Below, in pieces: positions 18,110-26,755 of a stretch of 64,000 nucleotides of DNA. A program made the position numbers and the translations under genes. The stretch spans positions 558,001 through 622,000 of the forward strand of contig NZ_JBBLYU010000001.1 of NCBI RefSeq assembly GCF_037911135.1, read 5' to 3'. Below the pieces are notes generated by a model. It was not told the DNA's origin. It did not search any database and saw only the letters and a program-made list of their open reading frames with translations. The DNA comes from Phaeobacter sp. A36a-5a. Its GTDB lineage: Bacteria > Pseudomonadota > Alphaproteobacteria > Rhodobacterales > Rhodobacteraceae. The first letter of the stretch is position 1; each line of letters begins with the position of its first letter.

Positions 18110-19488
18110 CCAAGATCAAGCATCGCACCTACCAAGAGCAGCGCCAAGCCTATGACAAAATCCGCGATGTGATCGCGGGCGAAGACCGGCTGAAAAACGC
18201 TGGCGCACGATATTTGCCCGAACCCGAGGGCATGACGACGGCCCAATACACCCGCTATGTGCAGGGGTCGTCCTTCTATGCGGTCGCCGAGCGCACTCTG
18301 CGCGGTATGGTCGGTGCGGTGACGCGCAATGCCCCAGTCCTTGAATTGCCCGAACGGATTGCAGGGATGCGTGACGCGGCAACCTTCGAGGGGCATTCGC
18401 TCGACGTGCTTCTGGAAAGCGCCCTGCGCGAAGTCCTGTCCCTTGGCCGGTATGCGATACTGCTCGACTACCCGACCGACGGCGCAGCACCCGGCTCTGC
18501 TCCGTTCATTTCCACCTTCGACGCAGAGTCGATCTTGGACTGGAAAGAAGAGCTTGTCGGAGGGCGTCAAAAGCTGACCTACCTGCGGCTGCACGAGACC
18601 AACCATGATCTCGAAGACACAGGGGTCGAGCAGCACCTCGTCCTGACCCTCGACCCGGCCTATACTGTCAAACGCTACCACGTAAAATCGCAGCGCAACG
18701 GCCCTGACATTCAGACCGTTGAAGAAGTACAAATCGGCGAAGACATCACGCCGACAATCGACGGCTCGCCATTGTTCGACATTCCGGCGGTGATCGTGTC
18801 GCCCTACAACCTGAAAGCCGACGTTGAAAAGCCGCCCTTCCTTGACCTTGTGAACGTCAACCTCGCGCACTGGCGCGTGTCCGCTGACTACTACTGGTCG
18901 CTCTACCTGACGTCTCAGCCGACGCCTTGGGTCGCCGGGTCGCTCAATGAGAAGAACATGCCGCGGCAAATCGGCAGCGGCGCGTTTTGGGTTCTGCCGC
19001 AAGGCGCACAAGCGGGAATGCTCGAGTTCACGGGTGCAGGCATCGCCGCGCAAAAGACCGCTCTCGACGATCTCACGGCTCAAATGGCAACCCTCGGCGC
19101 ACGGATGGTCTATGACGGCAAAGGCCGCAACGAGACCACCGACACGGCCCGTCTGCGCCACCGTTCCGAACTGTCCCTGCTTCACAGCAGCGTCAACATG
19201 GTCGAAGCGGGCCTGACGAAGCTCCTGCGCCTTGCCGCTGAGTGGACGCGTCCCGGCACCGCAGACGATGTAGTCTTCAAACTGCACCGTGACTTCGTGA
19301 CCGCCCAGATGGACCCGGCCATTCTCACGGCCCTGCTCAAGGCATACACCGCTGGCGCGATCTCCCACGATACCTTCCTGATGAATCTCAAGAAGGGCGA
19401 ACTGATGGACGTGAACCGCGCACTCGACGATGAACGCGACCTGATCGAGGAGGACGATAACGTGCTGCCCATGCCTGGGGTTGCGTGA
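18106..19488 (+). CDS. Phage portal protein, DUF4055 family
   Basis: The 460 residues follow the DUF4055 pattern: early GEDRLKNAGARYLPEPEGMT, then YVQGSSFYAVAERTLRGMVG, LREVLSLGRYAILLDYP, and FDAESILDWKEE. DUF4055 proteins occupy the portal position in phages, forming the ring at the capsid vertex through which DNA is pumped. The GTG start at 18106 overlaps the upstream stop (GTGA); a longer frame from 18079 would run into that gene. It precedes an HTH gene and the terminases. No major capsid gene follows it. Confidence 0.82.
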   Translation: MTKIKHRTYQEQRQAYDKIRDVIAGEDRLKNAGARYLPEPEGMTTAQYTRYVQGSSFYAVAERTLRGMVGAVTRNAPVLELPERIAGMRDAATFEGHSLDVLLESALREVLSLGRYAILLDYPTDGAAPGSAPFISTFDAESILDWKEELVGGRQKLTYLRLHETNHDLEDTGVEQHLVLTLDPAYTVKRYHVKSQRNGPDIQTVEEVQIGEDITPTIDGSPLFDIPAVIVSPYNLKADVEKPPFLDLVNVNLAHWRVSADYYWSLYLTSQPTPWVAGSLNEKNMPRQIGSGAFWVLPQGAQAGMLEFTGAGIAAQKTALDDLTAQMATLGARMVYDGKGRNETTDTARLRHRSELSLLHSSVNMVEAGLTKLLRLAAEWTRPGTADDVVFKLHRDFVTAQMDPAILTALLKAYTAGAISHDTFLMNLKKGELMDVNRALDDERDLIEEDDNVLPMPGVA

Positions 19489-20102
19489 TGCTCACCGACC
19501 CCGATTTTGGCCAGCACAATTCGCGAACGCCGCCCGAAGAACTCCTGATCTTTGCTGTTCTGTCTCGCGCGATCTTGGACCTGTTTGGCCCCACCACTCT
19601 GGCGTCCAATCAAGCTGAGGGAAAAAAGTCGCGGTACGAAGCCATGCGGTTTCTGACTGACCATTCGGGTGCGTGGGCGAAGCGGCGAACCGAGCTTTGC
19701 GACGCCATCGGTTTCAACGGTGATGACGTTCGGGCGCGCGTGGTCCGCGTTCTCGAAGGCGACACAAAGGCTCTCGACCACTACGAGGGGCGCGGTTCTT
19801 TGAACCATGTCGAAGCGGCCCGCGAACTGTGGGAGCGTGAAAAGGACGCGCGGGCGCGACCCCCTGCCAAACGACGCAAGGAACCGAAACGGAAAGCCGT
19901 TCGATACATGGAGGCACGCCCCAAGGTCATGGCGCTTCTGGATCGACCGCGCACCGTGAAGGAACTGTCTGACGAAACCGGGTTCTCCGACGGCGTGATC
20001 CGCACTGTCCTGAACAAGGCGATTGAGAAAGGCACCGTCGAGAAGAATGGCCCTGAATACCGAGGACTACCTGATACTTCGGTTGCGGCAGCAGCGGCGT
20101 AG
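19488..20102 (+). CDS. HTH-containing protein of the packaging operon
   Basis: About 204 residues, with the start overlapping the portal stop (TGATG); a GTG one codon upstream is equally possible. The C-terminal 60 residues form a winged helix typical of bacterial regulators (ARPKVMALLDRPRTVKEL, then TGFSDGVIRTVLNKAIEKG). A basic segment (AKRRKEPKRKAVR) precedes it. Possibly a DNA-binding regulator or packaging accessory protein. No named family. Confidence 0.6.
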   Translation: MLTDPDFGQHNSRTPPEELLIFAVLSRAILDLFGPTTLASNQAEGKKSRYEAMRFLTDHSGAWAKRRTELCDAIGFNGDDVRARVVRVLEGDTKALDHYEGRGSLNHVEAARELWEREKDARARPPAKRRKEPKRKAVRYMEARPKVMALLDRPRTVKELSDETGFSDGVIRTVLNKAIEKGTVEKNGPEYRGLPDTSVAAAAA

Positions 20103-20163
20103 CACCGATATTCGATCTACAGAACGCGAGTTAGGCTCAACTTTCTGGTCTTGTGATGGAAAC

Positions 20164-20189
20164 GGGGCGGGTTGGGCATGACCCGCCCC
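20164..20189. promoter_or_regulatory. Hairpin upstream of the terminase genes
   Basis: Nine-base perfect arms (GGGGCGGGT and ACCCGCCCC) enclose an eight-base loop, 18 bases before the next start. There is no T tract, so it is more likely an RNA stability or attenuation element than a plain terminator. Confidence 0.4.
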
Positions 20190-20207
20190 AATCACGAGGA
20201 ACCAGAA

Positions 20208-20573
20208 ATGGCAGAAAACGACCAGCAAGCAGAAGCCCTGATTGCCGCACTCGCACCGAAAATCGCAGAGGCGATCCTTCCCCAAATCACGGAATCCGTT
20301 GAAACCCAGATCAAGGGCGTTGTCACCAAGAACGACGAGCTTCTGGACAAGCTCGCGAAACAAAAAGCGGACGATAACCACAGCAAACTGCTCGCCGCCG
20401 CTGAAAGTCAATACCAAGCCCGCCTTGACGGCAACGGCGTGTATCAGGGGCGCAAGCCCGGCGACTCGATCAAGATCAAGAAGTCCGATGCGCGGAACGT
20501 GAAGGCGTACCGCGACGCCAAGGCTCTGGCCGAAAAACAGGGCGTGCCGCTCGAGATCGTGGCCAATGAATAA
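20208..20573 (+). CDS. Small acidic/helical packaging-operon protein
   Basis: A 121-residue, mostly helical, charged protein. Residues 1-70 look like a coiled segment (EALIAALAPKIAEAILPQI, ESVETQIKGVVTKNDELLDK); the C-terminal part is basic (KPGDSIKIKKSDARNVKAYR). The ATG at 20208 follows CGAGGAACC. The stop overlaps the small terminase start by eight bases. A structural or scaffold-like role is possible given the position, but not shown. Confidence 0.55.
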   Translation: MAENDQQAEALIAALAPKIAEAILPQITESVETQIKGVVTKNDELLDKLAKQKADDNHSKLLAAAESQYQARLDGNGVYQGRKPGDSIKIKKSDARNVKAYRDAKALAEKQGVPLEIVANE

Positions 20574-21231
20574 GGTCACTCTGGTGCCGGGAAAGGGGCC
20601 GGTGGAGGCCCCGCGCAAGAAGCCCGGACCGCCGAAAGGCACGCCGCGAAAGAAAACCCAGCCGCACAAAATGGCGGTGCTCCCGGATGCAAAACGGGAG
20701 CATTACACGCGGGAGATCGTTCTTGGGCGCATGTCGATGTTTCAGGCGGGCAAAGAGCTTGGAATTTCTGATACGTCGGTTGCGCGGTATATCACCCAAC
20801 TTCCCGAAGAGGAAAAACTGGCGATCCTCGCAACCGCAATGCATGACGCCAAAGTCAAAACGGCGATGCAGCACGCGGCCATCGTCAACGAGTTTGGCGA
20901 GGACACCGACAAAGACCTCAAATGGGTTCTGCGTGAGCTAAAAGCCCTTCTGGAATCCGCGAAGGGCGACGAAGACCGCATGATGCAGTTGGGCGCGCTG
21001 AAAGAGCTTCGTCAGAGCCTCATGTCGCTGGCCGACCTGCACGGCAAGCTGAACAAGAAGATGGATATTCACCTGAACCTGAACGAAAGCCCTCAATTCA
21101 TCCAGTTGCGTTCGATCATCCTGAAAGTGCTCAACAACCACCCAGCCGCGAAGCACGAATTTCTGAACGAGATGGACGCTATGGGGGTCATTCAGGAACC
21201 TGTCCTTGTCGATGATCGGAGACCCGCCTAA
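20566..21231 (+). CDS. Probable small terminase subunit
   Basis: A 221-residue protein with a basic N-terminus, then a helix-turn-helix around residues 45-80 (EIVLGRMSMFQAGKELGISD, then TSVARYITQL) and long helices after it. A DNA-binding HTH followed by helical oligomerisation segments directly upstream of the large terminase is the usual form of TerS, which recognises the packaging site. The identification leans on position and architecture; sequence similarity to known TerS is not obvious by eye. Confidence 0.6.
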   Translation: MNKVTLVPGKGPVEAPRKKPGPPKGTPRKKTQPHKMAVLPDAKREHYTREIVLGRMSMFQAGKELGISDTSVARYITQLPEEEKLAILATAMHDAKVKTAMQHAAIVNEFGEDTDKDLKWVLRELKALLESAKGDEDRMMQLGALKELRQSLMSLADLHGKLNKKMDIHLNLNESPQFIQLRSIILKVLNNHPAAKHEFLNEMDAMGVIQEPVLVDDRRPA

Positions 21232-21419
21232 TGCCTTCCCAAGTCGCAAAAGCCGCCGTTGGGATCGTGAACCAACTCGAAAAGGTCGATCTCGAAAGCC
21301 CCAGCGATATGCGCGAACAGTTCGAGTCTGCGCCGCCCATCGTCGTCAAAATCCTGTCCGAATTGGCCGCGCGCCGGATGCTGAAACCAGCGACACGGTG
21401 GCCGGGGCAAAACCGATGA
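21231..21419 (+). CDS. Short protein between small and large terminase
   Basis: A 62-residue frame whose start and stop overlap both neighbours (TAATG at 21229 and ATGA at 21416). Perfect coupling on both sides supports translation. Helical (SQVAKAAVGIVNQLEKVDL), no known family. Confidence 0.55.
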   Translation: MPSQVAKAAVGIVNQLEKVDLESPSDMREQFESAPPIVVKILSELAARRMLKPATRWPGQNR

Positions 21420-22192
21420 TCCACGACCAGCACCTTCTGTCCTTCCTGCAAGGCTTGACCGTCAGCCTCGATCCAGTCGAGCGGTTCCGCCTCGCTATCG
21501 GTGAGCCGGATCCTTGGCAGCGAACGCTTCTGTCCACCGATCCGCGTTTAAACGAGGCGGATCGCATGGTCCTCGCTTTGTGCGGGCGGCAGTCAGGCAA
21601 ATCGACCTCTGCGGGCGGTCTTGGGTATGACGATTTCTCAGTCGGCAAGACAGTGATCCTGACGGCCCCCAGCTTGCGGCAATCGACAGAATTGTTCCGC
21701 CGGATTCTGGAATTCAAGAACACCGATCCGTTCTGCCCGCCCATCGTGCGCCAGACGCAAACGGAACTTGAGGCACACCCATCGCACGGCGGTCGCATCA
21801 TCGTTGTGCCTGCAACCGATCAGGCACGCGGGATGACGGCGGACACGATCATTGCTGACGAGGCGTGCTTCCTCGACGACGATGCTCTGACGGCCTTCTT
21901 TCCCATGCGCAAAGAGACCGGGCGCATTTTCCTTCTGTCCACTCCGAACCTGCGCACCGGCTATTTCTACGAGACATGGACAGGCGACAAACAGGTGCGC
22001 CGCATCATGGCGCGCTCCATCGACATTCCCCGACGCGCGGCCCAAGTCGCTTTCGACAGAGCAACCATGTCCGACACCACGTTCCGGCGCGAACACCTGT
22101 GCGAGTTTGTCGGTTCTGGAACGCCCCTCCTGTCTTGGGACACGCTCGAAAACTCAAGCAACCCGAACGTCAACGCATTGGAGCTGTCATGA
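21416..22192 (+). CDS. Large terminase, ATPase half
   Basis: A 258-residue protein matching the N-terminal motor domain of TerL. Walker A is CGRQSGKST near residue 58, the Walker B strand is TIIADEACFL near 143, and the coupling motif is FLLSTPN near 178. The C-terminus ends after REHLCEFVGSGTPLLSWDTL, which is where full-length terminases pass into the linker before the nuclease. Translation is coupled upstream (ATGA) and downstream (ATGA). Normally both domains are one polypeptide; here they are separate genes. Confidence 0.85.
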   Translation: MIHDQHLLSFLQGLTVSLDPVERFRLAIGEPDPWQRTLLSTDPRLNEADRMVLALCGRQSGKSTSAGGLGYDDFSVGKTVILTAPSLRQSTELFRRILEFKNTDPFCPPIVRQTQTELEAHPSHGGRIIVVPATDQARGMTADTIIADEACFLDDDALTAFFPMRKETGRIFLLSTPNLRTGYFYETWTGDKQVRRIMARSIDIPRRAAQVAFDRATMSDTTFRREHLCEFVGSGTPLLSWDTLENSSNPNVNALELS

Positions 22193-22908
22193 CCCCCGAC
22201 AACCCGCCTAAGTATGAATTCCTGAAAGACGGGCGTGTTGTCCTGCCATCGAACGCAGACCCTGCGGCCCATGGCACGGTCGTTCACGGTTGGCTGAAAC
22301 ATCACGTTGGCATGGATTTGGGGCGCAACGATCCGTCGGCAATCGTGGTAATCCGCGACGAGTGCTATCCGCAATTCACAGGTCGAGGGTTCGAGCAAAA
22401 ACTTGGCCCGCGCAAATGCACCGTCGTCTTTCAAGAGACGATCCAGCTTTACTCCTACACCGACCTTGCCGATTTCCTCGCGCGGCGTCTGAACCAAATT
22501 CCGCATTGGTCCCTTGCCATCGATGCGTCGGGCTTGGGCACGCCTTTCTCCTCGACCTTGGACAATGCAGGGATCGAGCATCATGCCGTTGTCATGACCG
22601 CAGGCGCGAACCTGACCCGCAAAGGCAATCAGGTTTCTTGCGCCAAAACGCTTCTCTTGGAGAACATGGCCGTCGGCCTTGAAACAGGGGCACTGACCGT
22701 CGCCCACGACCTTGAAGGCAAGCAAGACTTGCTGAATGAGATCGCCAGCTTTGAACTCGCCAGCACGTCGTCGGGCAATCTCGTGTTGCAGGGTGGTGGA
22801 AAAGGCCACCACGCCGACCGGGCCATCGCAACAGCCCTCGCATACCTGTCTGCAACTCATCTCGAAACGACCCTCAGCGGCTCTTATCGGTTGCACGGCT
22901 GGGCCTAA
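22189..22908 (+). CDS. Large terminase, nuclease half
   Basis: A 239-residue protein matching the C-terminal RNase H-like nuclease of TerL, which cuts the concatemer. The first catalytic Asp is in GMDLGRNDPSAIVVI near residue 45, a second acidic site in SLAIDASGLGTPF near 112, and a third cluster HHADRAIATALAYLS near 213. The ATG overlaps the ATPase stop (ATGA), so the two halves should be made in equal amounts. A longer frame upstream is open but overlaps the ATPase gene and has no family match. Confidence 0.83.
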   Translation: MTPDNPPKYEFLKDGRVVLPSNADPAAHGTVVHGWLKHHVGMDLGRNDPSAIVVIRDECYPQFTGRGFEQKLGPRKCTVVFQETIQLYSYTDLADFLARRLNQIPHWSLAIDASGLGTPFSSTLDNAGIEHHAVVMTAGANLTRKGNQVSCAKTLLLENMAVGLETGALTVAHDLEGKQDLLNEIASFELASTSSGNLVLQGGGKGHHADRAIATALAYLSATHLETTLSGSYRLHGWA

Positions 22909-22947
22909 ATCCTTGCTGTCGCTTAGGTTGTGTGCGACGCTGTTCGC

Positions 22948-23307
22948 ATGGAACCAGACAGCAAACGCTTTAACAAATGGGGCCTGACAGGCGACCCTGA
23001 GGAAGACAGGCGACGCAAAATCGCAATGCTCAATCGCGTCAACAAACTGCGCGAGGCGTTCGAGGCCAGTCACCATGTCCAGATTGATCTACTCGGGGAC
23101 TTGGGCGGCGGCGTTAAGCCTGACAAAACGAAATCCAAGCGAACGTCGCAGTGGAAGAAAGATCGAGAAACGATCATGAAAGCCCTTGCGCTCGACCTTC
23201 ACGAATACATCCCAGAGGAACTGGCGCAGTACTACGGCTACACCTCTAGGCCTGAACCGGACAATCACCCCACGCCGCCCGAAGACATCTCGAAGCCGCC
23301 GTTCTGA
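22948..23307 (+). CDS. Unidentified protein after the terminase genes
   Basis: A 119-residue hydrophilic protein beginning MEPDSKRFNKWGLTGDPEED. It is rich in Lys and Arg in its middle (KPDKTKSKRTSQWKKDRET) and in Pro at the C-terminus. It follows the nuclease gene by 39 bases on the same strand. An in-frame GTG six codons upstream is an alternative start. No known domain. Confidence 0.5.
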   Translation: MEPDSKRFNKWGLTGDPEEDRRRKIAMLNRVNKLREAFEASHHVQIDLLGDLGGGVKPDKTKSKRTSQWKKDRETIMKALALDLHEYIPEELAQYYGYTSRPEPDNHPTPPEDISKPPF

Positions 23308-23563
23308 CGCGTCTCTCGTCAAGCTCTTGCAAGCCGCGCCCGTCATTGCCTGTTGAACTGAATGAGCGCGCAAGGAAAGCGCAGGCGCTCGTGGACATCC
23401 CTTTGTTTCGGGCATCGAGATACCCTCCAGCCTGCAAACCGCTTTAGACGCGCGCTGCTGGGCATGATGTTTGCGAAACGTTTTGTTGTTGACCCTAAAG
23501 GTTGGACACAAGATGCTTTGGAATAGCACCGCAAAGCGGCGAGCAGTTAGTTGAGGATTTGAA

Positions 23564-24901
23564 GTGAACGAAAATGTAGATCAAATTAGCGCTTTTCCAA
23601 CTAAGAGTTTCTTTGTGGACATGTTGGTTCGGGACATTCCATTGGAGCAAGCTGTGCTTGACTTGGTGGATAACTGCATTGACGGGGCAAAGCGCCTAAG
23701 AGGCGAGGATAGCAACGATCTGAGTGGCCTAAGGGTGGAGATTCAGTTTTCCAAAGAGAAATTCTCAATAAAAGACAACTGTGGTGGTTTTGACAGGCAA
23801 ACGGCGCAAATGTATGCGTTTCGCTTTGGTCGGCCAAAGGGTTTCAATTCAACGAAGCACTCTATTGGTCAATTCGGTGTTGGAATGAAACGAGCGCTCT
23901 TCAAGTTTGGCCATGAGTTCTTGGTTCAATCTCGAACACCGGAAGAAAGTTGGGCAGTCAGAGTCGATGTGCCAGAGTGGGAAGCGGAAGAGAACGATTG
24001 GGTTTTCCCGTGGTCCGAATATGAGGGCGGACATGAGATTTCTGATTCTCCAGGCACCTATATAGAAGTTACCAAACTTAGAAAGGGCACGGCGACCAGC
24101 TTTGGGACAAAGGTTTTTGAAAACAAAATTATCTCGTCGATTAAATCTAAGCACCGGCAGTTCATTTCGTTTGGAATGGAAATTTTCGTAAATGGTAACA
24201 GGGTGGACGCCGCCGACCTTAGGTTCTTTTCCACGGCAACCCTCAAGCCAGTTGTAGAGAACTTTGTATTTGATGAAGACGGTCTAGAGCCAGTGCGCAT
24301 CCGCATTGTTGTTGGTATTTCCGATTCAATCCCGAAGAGCGCAGGTTGGTATGTAGTGTGCAACGGTCGCGTAATCTTGGACGCTGATAGAAGAGAAGAA
24401 ACAGGGTGGGGCGTGATTGAAGACAACGCTGATCGCCCTTCGCTTCCCAGTTTCCACAACCAATATTCCCGATTTCGTGGCATAGTGTACTTCGACAGTG
24501 ATGACTCCTCTAGGGTTCCGTGGAACACAATGAAAACGGACATCGATGAGGACAGCCTCGTTTGGCAGCGCGCCTACGAGAGGATGATAGTCTTGGCTAG
24601 GCATGTCCTCGACTTCATCAACAAGCTTGATTCCGAAATTGAGGACTATGGACGAGACAAGAGCCCTCTTATGCGCCTCATCCGAAACGCGCCAAAGTCT
24701 TCGGTTGACGTGCTGAAAACGGATCAAGCATTCAAAGCGCCTGATAAATCATCTGTTGAGCAAGCTCCGCCTACGATCAAAATCCAATACTCCCGGCCGA
24801 TTGAGGAAATTGAATTTTTAAAAAGTGCCTTGGGTGTCGACTCAGCTCGTGCCGTTGGTGAGCGGACATTCGAGATTGTCCTTGAGCGGAACAGGGGCTG
24901 A
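23564..24901 (+). CDS. GHKL (MutL/HSP90/MORC-type) ATPase of the defence cassette
   Basis: A 445-residue protein with a Bergerat ATP fold at the N-terminus. The N box is LVDNCIDGA near residue 35, the G1 box is IKDNCGGF near 70, and the G2 box is IGQFGVGMKRALFKFG near 105. GHKL ATPases occur with nucleases in restriction-type defence loci, where ATP-driven clamping on DNA is proposed. The GTG start at 23564 has a GAGGA ribosome site. The gene is AT-richer than the packaging genes before it, pointing to separate acquisition. It is one base away from the next gene. Whether it loads the nuclease is inference. Confidence 0.78.
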   Translation: MNENVDQISAFPTKSFFVDMLVRDIPLEQAVLDLVDNCIDGAKRLRGEDSNDLSGLRVEIQFSKEKFSIKDNCGGFDRQTAQMYAFRFGRPKGFNSTKHSIGQFGVGMKRALFKFGHEFLVQSRTPEESWAVRVDVPEWEAEENDWVFPWSEYEGGHEISDSPGTYIEVTKLRKGTATSFGTKVFENKIISSIKSKHRQFISFGMEIFVNGNRVDAADLRFFSTATLKPVVENFVFDEDGLEPVRIRIVVGISDSIPKSAGWYVVCNGRVILDADRREETGWGVIEDNADRPSLPSFHNQYSRFRGIVYFDSDDSSRVPWNTMKTDIDEDSLVWQRAYERMIVLARHVLDFINKLDSEIEDYGRDKSPLMRLIRNAPKSSVDVLKTDQAFKAPDKSSVEQAPPTIKIQYSRPIEEIEFLKSALGVDSARAVGERTFEIVLERNRG

Positions 24902-24902
24902 G

Positions 24903-25865
24903 ATGTCTAGCTTTAGGAAAGTAAACTACTCGCTGCGACCAGCGAAACATGCGCAGCGTAGAATGGTGTCGGAACTGCTTGGTTGCTTGTATCCGTTTAA
25001 GGCGGTGCGAGACTACCAGTACATTGGATTTGGCTCATTGTGGTTTGAGGATTTTCGCCTCTTTCATAAACTTCTTGGCTTCAAGAAGATGGTGTCGATT
25101 GAAAGATCGGAAGCAAAAGACCGGTTTCTGCACAACAAACCTTTCAAGGCGATCAATCTACTCTTTGGTGACAGCGGAGCCAAGCTGCCGGAGATCGACT
25201 GGGCTAAAGAATCGATAGTTTGGTTGGATTTTGATTCTCCTCTTTCGCTGGAGACGTTGCGCGATGTTCAGTTGATCTCAGCAAGTTGCAAGTCGGGATC
25301 GTGCTTGGCGATCACTCTCAAGGTGGACGAAGCGGCGGAAATTCTTGAAGCAGCCAAGGCACAAGAGGAAATCGAGCATGCAATTGCTCAATTTACGTCC
25401 CGTTTCAAGGACTACTACGGTGGAAAGGTGTTCTCGGATGACTTGAGAGGCAATCCGTTCCGGCAGGTCTGTGAAGAAATCGTCGATGCTGCTGTTGAAC
25501 AGAAAATTGCCCTTAGAAACACAGAAAAAGAAGGGGATGACGTTTTCGAGTTTAGAAGGATCTGCAGGTTTAGTTACTCGGATGCAACGCCGATGCTAAC
25601 CGTGCTGTACGTTTTCTATACTCGAGGTGACCAAGGCAAGTTCGACGAGTGCAGCTTTGATACAGTCGACTTCTTGCCAAACATGGATCATGAAGTGAAA
25701 ATTCAGATGCCAGTCATGACTTTGAAGGAAATTCGTGAAATCGAAGAGCAGCTCCCGACTGATAATATTGATGCACTTGATGCGGGTTATGTTCCTACTT
25801 CGGATGTGAAGAAATTCGTCTCCATCTATCGATACTTACCGAATTTTTCAGTATTGGAAACTTGA
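24903..25865 (+). CDS. Rossmann/methyltransferase-like protein of the defence cassette
   Basis: A 320-residue protein. The N-terminal half shows strand-loop-helix pattern typical of a SAM-dependent methyltransferase or related Rossmann fold: YQYIGFGSLWFEDFRLFH near residue 40, KKMVSIERSEAKDRF near 65, and ESIVWLDFDSPLSLETLR near 105, in the places of motifs I, II and IV. There is no clear nucleotide-base methylase (N/D)PPY motif. It could be a non-DNA methyltransferase or a catalytically changed partner of the GHKL ATPase. One base separates it from the ATPase gene. Confidence 0.6.
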   Translation: MSSFRKVNYSLRPAKHAQRRMVSELLGCLYPFKAVRDYQYIGFGSLWFEDFRLFHKLLGFKKMVSIERSEAKDRFLHNKPFKAINLLFGDSGAKLPEIDWAKESIVWLDFDSPLSLETLRDVQLISASCKSGSCLAITLKVDEAAEILEAAKAQEEIEHAIAQFTSRFKDYYGGKVFSDDLRGNPFRQVCEEIVDAAVEQKIALRNTEKEGDDVFEFRRICRFSYSDATPMLTVLYVFYTRGDQGKFDECSFDTVDFLPNMDHEVKIQMPVMTLKEIREIEEQLPTDNIDALDAGYVPTSDVKKFVSIYRYLPNFSVLET

Positions 25866-25915
25866 GCGCACACCGCTGCCTCGTGGTTGGGAAGCTGAAT
25901 TGGGAGTGAAAATCG

Positions 25916-26755
25916 GTGGCGTCACTAAAGACTGAAGTTGTAGAGTTTCTCTTCAATAAATACTGGGATGAAAATAGCGGCACGCTTCGCAAGACGCTGA
26001 TGAGCTTAGATGAAGTGGCGGAAGCAATTCGACAGACAAATGTTGGGCGCCCGAAGAAGTTGAAGGCGAACAACCCTGCGAACTTTATGAAGGATCTCCT
26101 TCGAGGGGCCAATGCGTCAAAGAACTGGCCCACGTCAGTGGCTGCTCGTCGCTTCATGGGCGTTCAACGAACCGGTGACGGGGAATGCTTTGAATTTGTG
26201 CCGTATGAGCCCGGGCAGCGAGAACCATTTCCGGACAAATTCCCTGTACGTAGTGGGGCGAAACATTTTGCGGTGCAGTCTCTTAGTCTACCGTTGGCAA
26301 CCAAAACGTTAGGGCGTTCCGATGAGACTTGGCTAATTCAAACTGCCGTCAATCTCAGAGTTGTTGAGACACACTTTTCTGTTTCGCCGGCATTTCCGCT
26401 TTTGGAAGTCAGTCATCTGCAAATGGGAATTAAGCTTCGATCAACTGAAATCGATGCTCTTTTTCTTGGGAAAGTTGGAGACTGGAAAAACCCGACCTCA
26501 GTATTGATCACTTGCGAAGCAAAACAAGCTAAGGACCGCTTTATCGAAAGCCAGGTTATTAACCAAGTGCAAGCTGCGTTCGCGACTGCGGACGTCGATA
26601 CAGTCGTTCCTATAGGTCTCCGTGCTGTCAAAGGTGTCGGTTTCTACTTGTTAGAATTCGAGGCCGTTAGGCGTCCACAAGCAGAGCACCTCAAGGAACT
26701 ACGAGTTGCAAGTGACGCCATCTACGAACTCTGTCCCGCGGTGAACGGCATTTAG
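25916..26755 (+). CDS. PD-(D/E)XK nuclease-like protein of the defence cassette
   Basis: A 279-residue protein. Near residue 180 STEIDALFLGKVGDW is followed by SVLITCEAKQAKDRF and SQVINQVQAAF. This is the D...ExK core of PD-(D/E)XK nucleases, followed by the usual helix. The N-terminal 100 residues contain GRPKKLKANNPANFMKDLLR and may bind DNA. Start is GTG at 25916. Its last 57 bases overlap the 3' end of the convergent methyltransferase gene. Likely the restriction nuclease of the system; the cut site is unknown. Confidence 0.7.
   Translation: MASLKTEVVEFLFNKYWDENSGTLRKTLMSLDEVAEAIRQTNVGRPKKLKANNPANFMKDLLRGANASKNWPTSVAARRFMGVQRTGDGECFEFVPYEPGQREPFPDKFPVRSGAKHFAVQSLSLPLATKTLGRSDETWLIQTAVNLRVVETHFSVSPAFPLLEVSHLQMGIKLRSTEIDALFLGKVGDWKNPTSVLITCEAKQAKDRFIESQVINQVQAAFATADVDTVVPIGLRAVKGVGFYLLEFEAVRRPQAEHLKELRVASDAIYELCPAVNGI

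Noticed and set aside
17899-19368. A 489-residue minus-strand open frame
   Set aside because: Antisense to the portal gene, which matches DUF4055 along its length.
21967-23076. A 369-residue minus-strand open frame
   Set aside because: Antisense to the terminase nuclease, which has its catalytic residues and coupled start.
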